DNA from: an uncultured Lachnospiraceae bacterium
Lineage (GTDB): Bacteria; Bacillota; Clostridia; Lachnospirales; Lachnospiraceae
Assembly (NCBI GenBank): GCA_947626435.1
Contig: CANQSB010000011.1
Coordinates: 23,848-87,847 of the forward strand
Reading direction: 5' to 3'
DNA length: 64,000 nucleotides
The notes under the pieces: model-generated
What the model was told of the DNA's origin: nothing
Database searches by the model: none
Seen by the model: only the letters and a program-made list of their open reading frames with translations
In this document: positions 1 through 9,134 of the stretch, one piece after another
Layout of the letters: every line of letters starts with the position of its first letter
How positions within the stretch are numbered: the first letter of the stretch is position 1
Position numbers and translations under genes: made by a program

Positions 1-810
1 ATACAGGAGCAGAATGTTTCATATGCGCTTGAACTTTCGCATGAAAACAGCGATGACGCCATTCTTGAAATGGACGCTGACTGCATATGCCATACCGTGC
101 TTGGCAAGCCCATAAAGCCAAAGACTATAGGACAGAAAAAATATATTGATGCCATACGCGACAAGATGATAGTGTTTGGGCTTGGTCCCGCGGGCACGGG
201 CAAGACGTACCTTGCGATGGCGATAGCGATAACGGCGTTTAAAAATCACGAGGTGGAGCGCATAATTCTCACGCGCCCCGCGATAGAGGCAGGCGAGAAG
301 CTCGGATTTCTGCCGGGTGATTTGCAGAGCAAGGTAGATCCATATCTTCGACCGCTCTATGACGCGCTCTATCAGATAATGGGAGCGGAGAGTTTTCAGA
401 AAAATATGGAGAAGGGACTTATCGAGGTTGCGCCACTTGCATATATGCGAGGCAGGACTCTTGACAACGCGTTTATAATTCTTGACGAGGCGCAGAACAC
501 CACACCCGCGCAGATGAAAATGTTCCTGACGCGCATAGGCTTCGGCTCGAAGGTGGTAATCACGGGCGACGCGTCGCAGAAGGATTTGGCACCGGGCGTA
601 TTGTCAGGGCTTGACGTGGCTGAGCGGGTGCTTGGCAGGATAGACGACATAGGTTTTATAAAGATGACGAGCAGCGACGTGGTAAGGCATCCGCTGGTAC
701 AGAAGATTGTCAATGCGTATGAGGATTATGAGAGAAAAATAAATGACACGAGTGTCAGAAAACATGATAAAGGCAGACAATCTAAAAAGAAGGACAAGAT
801 AAAAAAATAA
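1..810 (+). CDS. phoH: PhoH-family P-loop ATPase (5' end outside window)
   Basis: A PhoH-like cytoplasmic ATPase, a family linked to RNA metabolism and often encoded beside ybeY. The frame is open from base 1, so the start lies upstream; about 270 residues are visible against a usual 310-330. A Walker A motif GPAGTGKT is at 184-207 and a Walker B ILDEAQ at 478-495, followed by the VITGD sensor stretch. The C-terminus is a lysine-rich tail. It heads a cluster with the membrane gene at 840 and ybeY at 2035, the usual order in Firmicutes (phoH, PgpH-type gene, ybeY). The true cellular role of PhoH is not settled. Confidence 0.93.
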   Translation: MQEQNVSYALELSHENSDDAILEMDADCICHTVLGKPIKPKTIGQKKYIDAIRDKMIVFGLGPAGTGKTYLAMAIAITAFKNHEVERIILTRPAIEAGEKLGFLPGDLQSKVDPYLRPLYDALYQIMGAESFQKNMEKGLIEVAPLAYMRGRTLDNAFIILDEAQNTTPAQMKMFLTRIGFGSKVVITGDASQKDLAPGVLSGLDVAERVLGRIDDIGFIKMTSSDVVRHPLVQKIVNAYEDYERKINDTSVRKHDKGRQSKKKDKIKK

Positions 811-839
811 AACTGACATAAATAAGAGGTAAACAACGT

Positions 840-2057
840 ATGAAAAAAAAGGAAGAAGCCAAATGGCAGAAGGCATTGCTTATAATCATCATGCTTTTGG
901 TTTCCGTCTCTTTGATAGGAGGAGCGGCGTACCTTTATGGAAAATCTTTTAGGGACATTTTTACATTAATAGTTATATCGGCTGCATACCTTGGGGCAGT
1001 CATATTTTCGCTGATACAGTCAGATATATACGGTGGTCTGCACTATGACAATGGGGGGCATTACGCGAGATTTGTGCTTGTGTTCTTGTTTGGCGTGGCA
1101 GTCTGCTGTGTATTGCCGTCGATACCCGAATCGGGCTGGGCTGTGCCGTCTGTTGCGCTTGCGCTTGCGCTGTTTTCAAATACTGTGACAGGGATTGTGG
1201 CGTATGCGGGGCTTATCAGCATATGCGTGTATCTTGCGTCTGCCGATATTTTGGTGTTTGCGCTGTGTTTCCTTACGGGCTGCATTTTCGCCATACTGTT
1301 TGAAAAGCTTGACGACGAATACAGGACAGGCATACCGATGTTTATAGCGATGCTGATATATATTATCAGCCTGACGGCAAAGACAGTATTTCAGAGCAAA
1401 GGCACTTTATCTGTGGAAATATTTATTGTGCCTATTGTAAATGTGTTTATCACATATATATGTATGCTTGCTGTGTTAAGGTTTTACTGTGCCGCAGTGG
1501 TTGACAAGGAAAAGGGCAAATATCTGGCAATAAACGACCAGGAATTTAAGCTGCTTGCAAAGTATAAGACGGAGGACAAGCAGTTGTATTACAATGCGAT
1601 ACATACGGCGCATTTTGCGGAAAAAACGGCAAGAATGCTTCATATGGACGTTGACTTGGCAAAAAACGGAGGTTATTACCATAGGATAATAGTTGCCGAA
1701 TGTAATAAGAAAGGTAAAACGCTTGAGGAAATCTGTAAAAAGTACAAGTTTCCGCCCAAAGCGGTACAGCTGCTGCAGGAATACAACTACAAAAACCGTC
1801 CCATTAAAATGCGTGAGACAGCCGCCGTATATATCGCGGACAGCGTCGTGGCTACGCTTATGTATTTGAACAGTAAGGAGGAAGAAGACAAAAACAGTGA
1901 GGAGATTGATTATACCAAGCTGGTTAAGGCTATTATAAAAAGGAAGATAGATAGCGGCGTGTTGAGCCGCAGCGACATTTCGCTTTCAGATATAGGCGAT
2001 TTTGAAAGAATTTATGCGGGAGAGAATTTATATTATGACTTTTTACGTAGAGAATGA
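840..2057 (+). CDS. Half-size PgpH-like membrane protein with degenerate HD domain
   Basis: About 405 residues: six to eight hydrophobic segments in the first 225 residues, then a cytoplasmic region resembling the HD domain of PgpH/YqfF, the c-di-AMP phosphodiesterase. The extracellular 7TMR-HDED part of full-size PgpH (about 700 aa) is absent. The position expected to read YHDIGK reads YHRIIV, so the metal-binding Asp of the HD pair is replaced by Arg. Downstream, NRPIKMRETAAVYIADSV still matches the conserved E/AD segment of the family. Placement between phoH and ybeY supports homology. I infer loss of phosphodiesterase activity, possibly leaving a regulatory or structural role. It overlaps the start of ybeY. 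Confidence 0.75.
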   Translation: MKKKEEAKWQKALLIIIMLLVSVSLIGGAAYLYGKSFRDIFTLIVISAAYLGAVIFSLIQSDIYGGLHYDNGGHYARFVLVFLFGVAVCCVLPSIPESGWAVPSVALALALFSNTVTGIVAYAGLISICVYLASADILVFALCFLTGCIFAILFEKLDDEYRTGIPMFIAMLIYIISLTAKTVFQSKGTLSVEIFIVPIVNVFITYICMLAVLRFYCAAVVDKEKGKYLAINDQEFKLLAKYKTEDKQLYYNAIHTAHFAEKTARMLHMDVDLAKNGGYYHRIIVAECNKKGKTLEEICKKYKFPPKAVQLLQEYNYKNRPIKMRETAAVYIADSVVATLMYLNSKEEEDKNSEEIDYTKLVKAIIKRKIDSGVLSRSDISLSDIGDFERIYAGENLYYDFLRRE

Positions 2058-2541
2058 GACAAAGCTGGAGCTGCCGTTTGACGCGGAAAAGATTGCCACG
2101 CAGGTGATTGAGGAGGCTATTGAATATGAAAGCTGTCCGTATGAGGCGGAGGTGAGCGTGCTGCTTACGGACAATGAAAATATACACGCGATGAATAAGG
2201 AATACAGAAATGTTGACCGCCCTACAGATGTGCTTTCGTTTCCAAATGTAGATTATGAAAGCCCCGCTGATTTTTCAAGGCTTGAGGATAGTGAGGCTGA
2301 TTATTTTAACCCAGACAGCGGGGAGCTGTGCCTCGGGACTATTGTTATTTCCATTGAAAAGGTGTACGAGCAGGCAGAGGAGTACGGACATTCGCCGCTC
2401 AGGGAGTATGCCTTTTTGGTGGCGCACAGTATGCTGCATCTTTTTGGATATGACCATATGGAAGCAGATGAGGCGGCTGTCATGGAAAAAAAGCAGGAGG
2501 AAATCCTGCAGAGGCTTGGGATTACGCGCGCAAATCATTGA
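2035..2541 (+). CDS. ybeY: Endoribonuclease YbeY (rRNA maturation factor)
   Basis: A single-domain zinc endoribonuclease that acts in 16S rRNA maturation and ribosome quality control. The zinc motif HSMLHLFGYDH gives three histidines at about residues 131, 135 and 141. The start chosen is ATG 2035 (MTFYVENE), preceded by GGGAGAG; a longer frame from 2002 adds 11 residues with no family support. The start overlaps the upstream membrane gene by 23 bp, implying translational coupling. At 168 residues it has the normal family length. Function is confident from the motif and from the phoH context. Confidence 0.95.
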   Translation: MTFYVENETKLELPFDAEKIATQVIEEAIEYESCPYEAEVSVLLTDNENIHAMNKEYRNVDRPTDVLSFPNVDYESPADFSRLEDSEADYFNPDSGELCLGTIVISIEKVYEQAEEYGHSPLREYAFLVAHSMLHLFGYDHMEADEAAVMEKKQEEILQRLGITRANH

Positions 2542-2590
2542 GAGGCTCGGATTTGCTTAGGCTGTTTTAGATGACATAGGAGATTTGATA

Positions 2591-4222
2591 ATGAAGAAAA
2601 AGTCTAATTTTATTGTACAGGGAAGCATACTTGCGATGGCGGGCGTGCTGTCGAGGATTATAGGCATAGCAAGGCGTTTCCCTATGGAGCATATCATAGG
2701 CGATAAGGGAAACGGATTTTATTCGGCGGCGTATGAGGTTTACGCGATGATGCTGATTATATCGTGCTACAGCCTGCCGCTTGCGGTGTCAAAGGTGGTT
2801 TCGTCAAAGCTGAACAAACGGCAGTACAGGAGCGCGGAGAGGGCGTTTCAGTGCGCCTTGATTTTTGCCATAGTGACGGGCGGCATTACGTTTTTTGTAT
2901 GCGAATTTTTTGGAGATTTCCTCGCGGCGGACGTTATGCTTGAGCCTATGAGCGCGCTTGCCCTAAAGGTGCTTGGCCCGGCACTTTTGATAGTGTCAGT
3001 CATGGGCGTGTTCAGGGGATATTTTCAGGGGCTTGGCACTATGACGCCTACGGCGATTTCGCAGATTTTAGAGCAGATTTTTGTGCTGATTGGAAGCATT
3101 GCGGGCTCTTATATTCTGTTTAATTATGGTGAAATGGTAGGGGTTTTGTATCATGATGAGGATTATGCGCCGTCGTATGGAGCGGCGGGAGCGTCTATAG
3201 GGCCTGTCGTGGGCGCGGTAGTGGGGCTTGCGTTTTTGCTCTTTATATTTTCCATGTACAAGACAAAGCTGAGGCGGCAGATGAAACGTGAAAAGCCGGG
3301 AAGAACTGACAGCTATGGGCAGATTTTCAAGCTGATACTTCTCACGATTTTTCCTGTGCTTTTGAGCACTACGGTTTATAACTTAAGCAATGTAATTGAT
3401 ATCAGGATTTACAATGATGTGATGATACAGAAGGGCTTGGAGGATGTAAAGGCGTACAACTGGGGCGTGTATTCGGGGAAATACAGGGTGCTTGTGAATG
3501 TGCCGATTGCGCTTGCAAACGCTATGTGTTCATCTATTGTGCCTGTGCTTACGGGGCTTATGGTGAGGGAGGAATATTCGCAGGCGAAAGAAAAGATAGG
3601 GCAGGCTATGCGTTTTACTATGTTGGTCGCGATACCGAGTACTGTGGGGCTTACTGTGTTGGCGAGGCCGATTATCACTATGCTTTTTAGGGGCGAGATA
3701 GATATGGCGGTTAATCTTCTGCATTTGGGCTCTATATCTGTGGTATTTTATACGATGTCTACGCTTACTAATGGGGTGCTGCAGGGGATTAATAAGATGC
3801 AGATACCTGTGCGGAATGCGGCGATTGCGCTTGTGGTGCATATTGCGGCGTTGTATGGCATGCTGGAGCTTGATTGGGGGATAAATGCTGTGGTGTATGC
3901 GAATATTTTGTTTGCGGTGATTGTGTGCGTTTTGAATTCGCTTGCTATCAGGAAATATCTTAGGTATAAGCAGGAGTATGTGAGGACTTTTGCTGTGCCG
4001 GCTATAGCGTCTGTGGTGATGGGCGTGGTGATTGGAGTGCTTGGGATGTTGCTTTCGGGGGCTGTGGGGAATGTGCTTACTGTGTTGATTTGTATTGTGT
4101 TGGGGGCTGTGATATATTTTGTGGCGTTGTTGTTGTTGAAAGGGGTTTCGGAGTATGATTTGCGGAGAATGCCGTGCGGCGGTATAGTGATTGGGGTGGC
4201 GAAGAAGTTAAGGCTTATGTAA
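2591..4222 (+). CDS. SpoVB/MurJ-type polysaccharide flippase (MOP superfamily)
   Basis: A polytopic membrane protein of about 543 residues with 12-14 hydrophobic segments, of the oligosaccharidyl-lipid flippase families (PF01943/PF14667). It opens with the typical SNFIVQGSILAMAGVLSRIIG stretch and an early Arg-rich loop. Such proteins move lipid-linked cell wall or spore cortex precursors across the membrane; SpoVB and MurJ-like copies cannot be separated by eye. ATG 2591 follows ATAGGAGA; a TTG six bases earlier is less likely. The gene ends just before a large palindrome at 4240-4406. Confidence 0.85.
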   Translation: MKKKSNFIVQGSILAMAGVLSRIIGIARRFPMEHIIGDKGNGFYSAAYEVYAMMLIISCYSLPLAVSKVVSSKLNKRQYRSAERAFQCALIFAIVTGGITFFVCEFFGDFLAADVMLEPMSALALKVLGPALLIVSVMGVFRGYFQGLGTMTPTAISQILEQIFVLIGSIAGSYILFNYGEMVGVLYHDEDYAPSYGAAGASIGPVVGAVVGLAFLLFIFSMYKTKLRRQMKREKPGRTDSYGQIFKLILLTIFPVLLSTTVYNLSNVIDIRIYNDVMIQKGLEDVKAYNWGVYSGKYRVLVNVPIALANAMCSSIVPVLTGLMVREEYSQAKEKIGQAMRFTMLVAIPSTVGLTVLARPIITMLFRGEIDMAVNLLHLGSISVVFYTMSTLTNGVLQGINKMQIPVRNAAIALVVHIAALYGMLELDWGINAVVYANILFAVIVCVLNSLAIRKYLRYKQEYVRTFAVPAIASVVMGVVIGVLGMLLSGAVGNVLTVLICIVLGAVIYFVALLLLKGVSEYDLRRMPCGGIVIGVAKKLRLM

Positions 4223-4239
4223 TTTATTGGCAACAGGTC

Positions 4240-4406
4240 GCCCCGAGCGTTTTATACACCCCATTCAGACGCGCTTGCGCTCAGTGGAAAGCGTAGCGGA
4301 CACTAAGCTCAATGGCGCTGTAAAAGGAGCTACGCTTTTACAGCTTATTTCGCTAAGTGCCGACGCTTTCCAAGGGTCTTCATGGGGTGTATAAAACGCT
4401 CGGGGC
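4240..4406. repeat. Nested palindrome in intergenic region 4223-4556
   Basis: The outer arms at 4240-4264 and 4382-4406 are a perfect 25-bp inverted repeat (GCCCCGAGCGTTTTATACAC... against its complement). Inside them are a 9-bp pair, GGAAAGCGT 4286-4294 with ACGCTTTCC 4363-4371, and a central hairpin, GCTGTAAAA 4317-4325 with TTTTACAGC 4336-4344. The whole 167-bp unit could fold as one long stem with internal loops. It has no coding frame. It may be a MITE-like or REP-like element, or a structured 3' region that terminates the flippase transcript. I recognise nothing else in the remaining bases up to 4556. Confidence 0.85.
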
Positions 4407-4556
4407 TAGTGTATGGCTGGCTGTGGAGTGTTTTGAGGTAATGCCTTGCATGTGTTTATGAGCGGCAGGAAGATTTTTGTGTGAATAAAAAATGAAAGAT
4501 AGGCTGATACTATATCTAAGAGGCCCAAATGGTTTACAAACTTGCAGTGGAGGCTG

Positions 4557-5213
4557 ATGATGAAGAAACGATATATGATTGGCTTATTTTTTGTATGTGC
4601 GGCTGTTGTCGCGGTTGTGGCTGTGCTTTTGTGGGGAAGGCATGTTATGGATGGTTTTCCTGATGAGAATGGCGCGGAGGGGCAGGAGGCGCCGCAGAGT
4701 GATGTGACTGAGGACGGAGAGATTGACGATTATGATGGGGCTGGCGTGTCGCAGGTGCAGGGTATGGGGATGCTTACGACGGCGGATACTATGTGCGTTT
4801 ATGAAAATATTGACCAGAAGGACGGGACTGTTTCGATGGTGGAGGCTAAGTTGCCTGAAAAATATGTGGGGCTAAATCGTGCGCAGCTTGAGGCGGCTTT
4901 GAGGCTTGACGGGAATATTATGTTGCTTGATGAGAGTGATGATGGTTTTAAGTCGCAGCATTTGGAGTTGTTTTCGCCTGAGCGGGTAAAAATTCTGCGG
5001 ATTTATGATACGGCGAAACAGCAGGGCGGTTATTATATTTTAGAGGTTGATGGAGAGGTGCGCATTTACAAGGAAGATAAAAAGACTTTGTATTTCAGAA
5101 CGGACCTTACTTTGGATGATTTGCCTGAAAATGTTGCAAAGGAGATTGTCGAGGGAAAATATATGGAAAATGAGGTACAGGTGTATCATTTCCTTGAGTC
5201 TTATAGCAGCTAA
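4557..5213 (+). CDS. Membrane-anchored protein with BofC-like C-terminal domain
   Basis: About 218 residues. A basic N-terminus and one hydrophobic segment (residues about 7-25) are followed by an acidic, low-complexity linker and a folded domain starting near TADTMCVYENID. The C-terminal part (YYILEVDGEVRIYKEDKKTL, ending in FLESYSS) resembles the C-terminal domain of BofC-type proteins of sporulating Firmicutes; this is a tentative family call from memory. ATG 4557 is chosen because AGTGGAGG lies just upstream; a TTG at 4542 would add five residues. It is likely an extracytoplasmic protein. A strong hairpin terminator follows. Confidence 0.7.
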   Translation: MMKKRYMIGLFFVCAAVVAVVAVLLWGRHVMDGFPDENGAEGQEAPQSDVTEDGEIDDYDGAGVSQVQGMGMLTTADTMCVYENIDQKDGTVSMVEAKLPEKYVGLNRAQLEAALRLDGNIMLLDESDDGFKSQHLELFSPERVKILRIYDTAKQQGGYYILEVDGEVRIYKEDKKTLYFRTDLTLDDLPENVAKEIVEGKYMENEVQVYHFLESYSS

Positions 5214-5218
5214 AAAAC

Positions 5219-5271
5219 CCATTAAGGAAATCTAAGGCGGTAAAAGACACCGCTTAAGATTTCCTTAATGG
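5219..5271 (+). terminator. Long hairpin terminator after the BofC-like gene
   Basis: CCATTAAGGAAATCT (5219-5233) pairs perfectly with AGATTTCCTTAATGG (5257-5271). An inner AGGCGGT/ACCGCT pairing surrounds a short loop. Confidence 0.75.
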
Positions 5272-5275
5272 CTAT

Positions 5276-5300
5276 GAAAAACGCAAGGTCGGCGTTTTTC
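5276..5300 (+). terminator. Second hairpin with T-run
   Basis: GAAAAACGC (5276-5284) pairs with GCGTTTTTC (5292-5300) around a 7-nt loop, directly after the first hairpin. A partial copy of the first hairpin sequence (GACACCGC-TAAGATTT) recurs at about 5321-5340. Confidence 0.6.
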
Positions 5301-5367
5301 TGGCGTGTCAAAGGCAGCAGGAGACACCGCCTAAGATTTTCTAAATATAATATGGGAGAAATTATAT

Positions 5368-6558
5368 ATGGCGAGAAGGATAACGGTTGTGGGCGGCGGC
5401 GCGAGCGGTCTTATGGCGGCGGTCATGGCGGCGCGTGGTGGTGCTGAGGTCACGGTTTTGGAGCATAAGGACAGAGTGGGCAAAAAGCTTCTTATGACGG
5501 GCAACGGGCGCTGTAATCTTACGAATGTGAGTGGATTTGAGGGGAAATATTTCAGCAGTGACGAGGCCTCAATGCAGAAAATATATGGAGCGTTGGGGCG
5601 ATTTGACGCGGACGATGCGATGGATTTTTTCAGAAGTATAGGTGTATTTACGAAAGAAAAGCGGGATGGCGGTATTTATCCTGTTTCAGAACAGGCTTCG
5701 TGCGTGCTTGACGCGTTCAGGAGCGAGTGCGCGCGGCTAGGCGTGAGGACGGTTGTAAACGCGGATGTAAGAGACATGCGCGCTGTGAAATGTGACAGGC
5801 TTATTCTCGCGACAGGCGGGAAAGCCGCGCCGTCAACGGGTTCAGACGGTTCGGGGTATGTGCTTGCCAAAAGGCTGGGGCACAATATTATAACGCCATT
5901 GCCCGCGCTGGTACAGCTTAGGTGCGAGGGCGATTTTTTTAAGTCTGTTGCCGGGGTGCGCGCGCAGGCGGGGATTACGCTGTATATAGACGGTAAAAAA
6001 ACGGCTTACGAGGAGGGCGAGCTGCAGCTTACGGATTATGGCATATCGGGAATTCCCGTTTTTCAGTTCAGCAGGCTTGCGGCTCGGGCTTTACATGAAA
6101 GGAAGAAATGCGAGGCGGAGGTTAATTTTATGACACAAGTGTCAGAAAAAGACCTTGGAGGTTTGCCGGCAGGAAGATATGACGGTAAGAAAGTAGAGGA
6201 ATTGCTTGGCGGCATGGTACATAAAAAGATAGCTTCGCTAATCTGCCGCAGGCATAAGCTTGACGCGCGGATGACGGTTTTTGATGCGGGCAGGGAAAAG
6301 GTTAAGGCGTATATTGACGAATTGAAACATTTTAAGGTAAGGATAACATCGGCAAATTCTTTTGGCAATGCGCAGGTATGCAGCGGCGGGGTGCCGCTTG
6401 GAGAAGTGTCGGATTGCTTTAGGTCGCTTAAAGCGCCAAATGTGTACATAGTTGGCGAGCTGCTTGATTGCGACGGCATATGCGGGGGCTATAACCTGCA
6501 ATGGGCATGGACGACCGGCGCTATAGCAGGAAGGGACGCGGCAAATGATAACGATTAA
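5368..6558 (+). CDS. FAD-dependent oxidoreductase, HI0933/YhiN (BaiN-like) family
   Basis: A 396-residue flavoprotein. The N-terminal dinucleotide-binding motif VVGGGASGLMAA is followed by the family signature GKKLLMTGNGRCNLTN (residues about 36-51). A second FAD contact, ILATGGKAAPSTGSDGSGY, lies near residue 150, and the C-terminal GGYNLQWAWTTGAIAG closes the FAD site. Members are annotated as aminoacetone oxidase-like or BaiN-like, but the physiological substrate is usually unknown. The start has GGGAGAA upstream. Its last 14 bp overlap the next flavoprotein gene, so the two are probably co-translated. Confidence 0.9.
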   Translation: MARRITVVGGGASGLMAAVMAARGGAEVTVLEHKDRVGKKLLMTGNGRCNLTNVSGFEGKYFSSDEASMQKIYGALGRFDADDAMDFFRSIGVFTKEKRDGGIYPVSEQASCVLDAFRSECARLGVRTVVNADVRDMRAVKCDRLILATGGKAAPSTGSDGSGYVLAKRLGHNIITPLPALVQLRCEGDFFKSVAGVRAQAGITLYIDGKKTAYEEGELQLTDYGISGIPVFQFSRLAARALHERKKCEAEVNFMTQVSEKDLGGLPAGRYDGKKVEELLGGMVHKKIASLICRRHKLDARMTVFDAGREKVKAYIDELKHFKVRITSANSFGNAQVCSGGVPLGEVSDCFRSLKAPNVYIVGELLDCDGICGGYNLQWAWTTGAIAGRDAANDND

Positions 6559-8203
6559 TCAGTTAAAGAGTGAAATTATTCTCGACAAAAACAAGGTTAA
6601 TGTTAAAGGGCGGCTTGGCGTAAGCGACATTATTGACAATGAGGATATATTAAGGAAAAAGGCGGCAAGACTGCTTGGCATAAATGCGGCTGACATTAAA
6701 ACGCTTGAAATAATAAGACATTCCATAGACGCAAGGAAAAAGCCGAGGCTTTTTAATGTATACACATTAGAGCTGGGGCTTGGCAGTAAAGCGCGGGAGG
6801 AAAAGCTGGTAAAACGCTGCAGGAATAATAATATTTCTATTTCAAATACGGTCGTTTATAGGTTTCCGAACGCGGGCGTGGAGGAAATGCGTCACAGACC
6901 TGTAATAGTCGGAATGGGACCGGCGGGATTATTTTGCGGCTATATGCTTGCGGTAAACGGATATAAGCCGATAATGATAGAGCGCGGATATGATGTCGAA
7001 ACGCGCACAAGAGATGTGGAGGCGTTTTGGAATGGCGGCAGCCTAAAACCAAACTCAAATGTGCAGTTTGGCGAGGGGGGGGCTGGCACATTTTCAGACG
7101 GCAAGCTCAACACGCTCGTAAAGGATAAAAACGGTAGAAACAGAGAGGCTTTGCGCATATTTGTAAAGCATGGCGCGCCAAGAGAAATTTTGTATGAGAG
7201 TAAGCCGCATATAGGTACAGATGTTTTGAAAAGGGTAGTGGCGTCAATGCGCGATGAAATTATAAAAAATGACGGAAGTGTCATTTTTGGCGCAAAGCTG
7301 ACCTCGATAAAAGCCGATAATGGCAGAGTAAAGGCTGTGGTGATAAACGAAAATGAGGAGCTTGAAACAGAACAGCTTGTGCTTGCAATCGGGCATAGTG
7401 CGCGCGATACTTTTGAATATTTGCAGAAAATCAATATTCCGATGGAGGCAAAGGCGTTTGCGGTCGGATTGCGCGTGGAGCATAAGCAGAGGCTTATAAA
7501 TGAGCAAATGTATGGCGAGGAATATGCTGATTTGTTGCCTGCCGCGCCGTATAAGCTTACTGCGAAGACGGGCAGCGGGCGTGGGGTGTATTCGTTCTGC
7601 ATGTGTCCAGGGGGATATGTGGTGAATGCGTCGAGCGAGGAAAAGCGTCTTGCGGTAAACGGAATGAGCTATTCGGGGCGTACGAGCCCTAATGCAAACA
7701 GCGCGATAATTGTTCAGGTGACGCCGGAGGATTTTGCGGGAGAGGGTGCGCTTGCGGGGATGGAGTTTCAGAGGCGTTTGGAGGAGAAGGCGTATAGTCT
7801 GTGCGGCGGGAAGGTGCCTGTGCAGTATTTTGGGGATTATGTGAAAAATCAGACATCGGAGGATGACGGATTGTTTTTGCCATGCATAAAGGGCGGCTAT
7901 GGGTTTACGAATTTGAGGGGTCTTTTGCCTGCGGAGTGTGAGGCGGCTTTTATTGAGGGGATGGGGCAGTTTGACAGGGCGATTGAAGGTTTTGCGGGTG
8001 AAAAGGCTATTTTGGCAGGCATAGAGAGCAGGACATCCTCGCCGATACGGATATCTCGTAATGATACGCTGCAGTGCCCTGTTTTGAGGGGGCTTTATCC
8101 TTGCGGAGAGGGCGCGGGATATGCGGGAGGGATAACCTCGGCGGCGATGGATGGGATTTTGGTGGCGGAGAGAATTGCGGAGAGGTATAGACAAGCGTAT
8201 TAA
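6545..8203 (+). CDS. FAD-dependent dehydrogenase, COG2509 family
   Basis: A 552-residue protein. A family-specific N-terminal domain of about 110 residues precedes a Rossmann FAD motif VIVGMGPAGLFCGYML, then QFGEGGAGTFSDGKL, typical of this large uncharacterised dehydrogenase family. The C-terminus carries the GEGAGYAGGITSAAMDG FAD-closing motif. It overlaps the YhiN-like gene by 14 bp. The substrate is unknown; the pairing of the two flavoproteins suggests a shared redox or quinone/tRNA-linked role, which is inference only. The length is normal for the family. Confidence 0.9.
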   Translation: MITINQLKSEIILDKNKVNVKGRLGVSDIIDNEDILRKKAARLLGINAADIKTLEIIRHSIDARKKPRLFNVYTLELGLGSKAREEKLVKRCRNNNISISNTVVYRFPNAGVEEMRHRPVIVGMGPAGLFCGYMLAVNGYKPIMIERGYDVETRTRDVEAFWNGGSLKPNSNVQFGEGGAGTFSDGKLNTLVKDKNGRNREALRIFVKHGAPREILYESKPHIGTDVLKRVVASMRDEIIKNDGSVIFGAKLTSIKADNGRVKAVVINENEELETEQLVLAIGHSARDTFEYLQKINIPMEAKAFAVGLRVEHKQRLINEQMYGEEYADLLPAAPYKLTAKTGSGRGVYSFCMCPGGYVVNASSEEKRLAVNGMSYSGRTSPNANSAIIVQVTPEDFAGEGALAGMEFQRRLEEKAYSLCGGKVPVQYFGDYVKNQTSEDDGLFLPCIKGGYGFTNLRGLLPAECEAAFIEGMGQFDRAIEGFAGEKAILAGIESRTSSPIRISRNDTLQCPVLRGLYPCGEGAGYAGGITSAAMDGILVAERIAERYRQAY

Positions 8204-8252
8204 AATGAATTAGAATAAAAAATATTTAATGTTGATATACGGAGGCGTAAAG

Positions 8253-9107
8253 GTGGAAGAACTGCGTAAGAAATTGAGGGATAAAAAGCGTATTGTGGTG
8301 AAGATTGGCTCGTCGTCGCTACAGCACCCTGAGACAGGTGATTTGGATTACATAAAGATGGATATACTGGTGCGTGAGCTTTGCAATATCAGAAATCAGG
8401 GGAAGGATGTCATTCTTGTGACTTCGGGCGCGATAGGCTGCGGCAGGCGCGCGCTGCACATGAAGGCGGCGAATTCTATTTCGGAAAAGCAGGCGTGTGC
8501 GGCAATCGGACAGGCTATGCTTATGGCTACATATCAGAGGATTTTTTCGGAATATAATCATCAGGCGGCACAGATACTTATGGCGCGGCAGACGATTGTT
8601 GCCGAGTTGAACAGGACTAATGCGCAGAATACATTTAATGAGCTTTTGAAGCTGGGCGTTATTCCGATAGTGAATGAGAATGACACGATATCTACTTTTG
8701 AGCTTGATGAAGTGGTGGGCGACAATGATACGCTGTCGGCTATAATTACGGCGCTTATAGGGGCGGATTTGCTTATTTTGCTTTCGGACATAAACGGGCT
8801 TTATACGGATGACCCGCGCAAAAATCCGAAGGCTGAGTTTATAGAGCGCGTGGATGAGCTTACGGATGAGCTTATCAGCATGGGAAAGGGCTCTACGGGG
8901 AGCAGCGTCGGTACGGGCGGCATGGAGACGAAGCTTACGGCGGCGAAGATTGCGACTTATTCAGGCGCGGATATGGTCATCGCAAACGGCAAGGATGTGC
9001 GCGTGATTCACCGTATTATGGAGGGCAGGAATTACGGGACTATTTTTAGGGCAAACAAGGACGACGGTTTTAATGTGGCGGAATTTGTGGATAATCTTCA
9101 CAAATAG
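8253..9107 (+). CDS. proB: Glutamate 5-kinase (first step of proline synthesis)
   Basis: Phosphorylates L-glutamate with ATP to give gamma-glutamyl phosphate. The protein is an amino acid kinase domain of about 284 residues: KIGSSSL at the N-terminus, VTSGAIGCG, NENDT and the GTGGMETKLTAAKIA segment. It lacks the C-terminal PUA domain found in longer ProB proteins, which is common in Clostridia. GTG 8253 is chosen because GGAGG (8241-8245) sits seven bases upstream; an ATG at 8229 lacks such a site. ProA lies 2 kb downstream, separated by nfo, a DUF896 gene and a folate gene. Confidence 0.95.
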   Translation: MEELRKKLRDKKRIVVKIGSSSLQHPETGDLDYIKMDILVRELCNIRNQGKDVILVTSGAIGCGRRALHMKAANSISEKQACAAIGQAMLMATYQRIFSEYNHQAAQILMARQTIVAELNRTNAQNTFNELLKLGVIPIVNENDTISTFELDEVVGDNDTLSAIITALIGADLLILLSDINGLYTDDPRKNPKAEFIERVDELTDELISMGKGSTGSSVGTGGMETKLTAAKIATYSGADMVIANGKDVRVIHRIMEGRNYGTIFRANKDDGFNVAEFVDNLHK

Positions 9108-9134
9108 AGGATTTGAATAATTTGGACAAAGAGC

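Noticed and set aside
3748..4233. Antisense open frame over the end of the flippase gene
   Set aside because: It reads as a Thr/Ile-rich shadow of hydrophobic membrane-protein codons with no ribosome site.
7244..8194. Long antisense open frame opposite the COG2509 flavoprotein
   Set aside because: The sense strand carries clear FAD motifs; the antisense product is Arg/His-rich and unlike any protein, as expected from codon bias.
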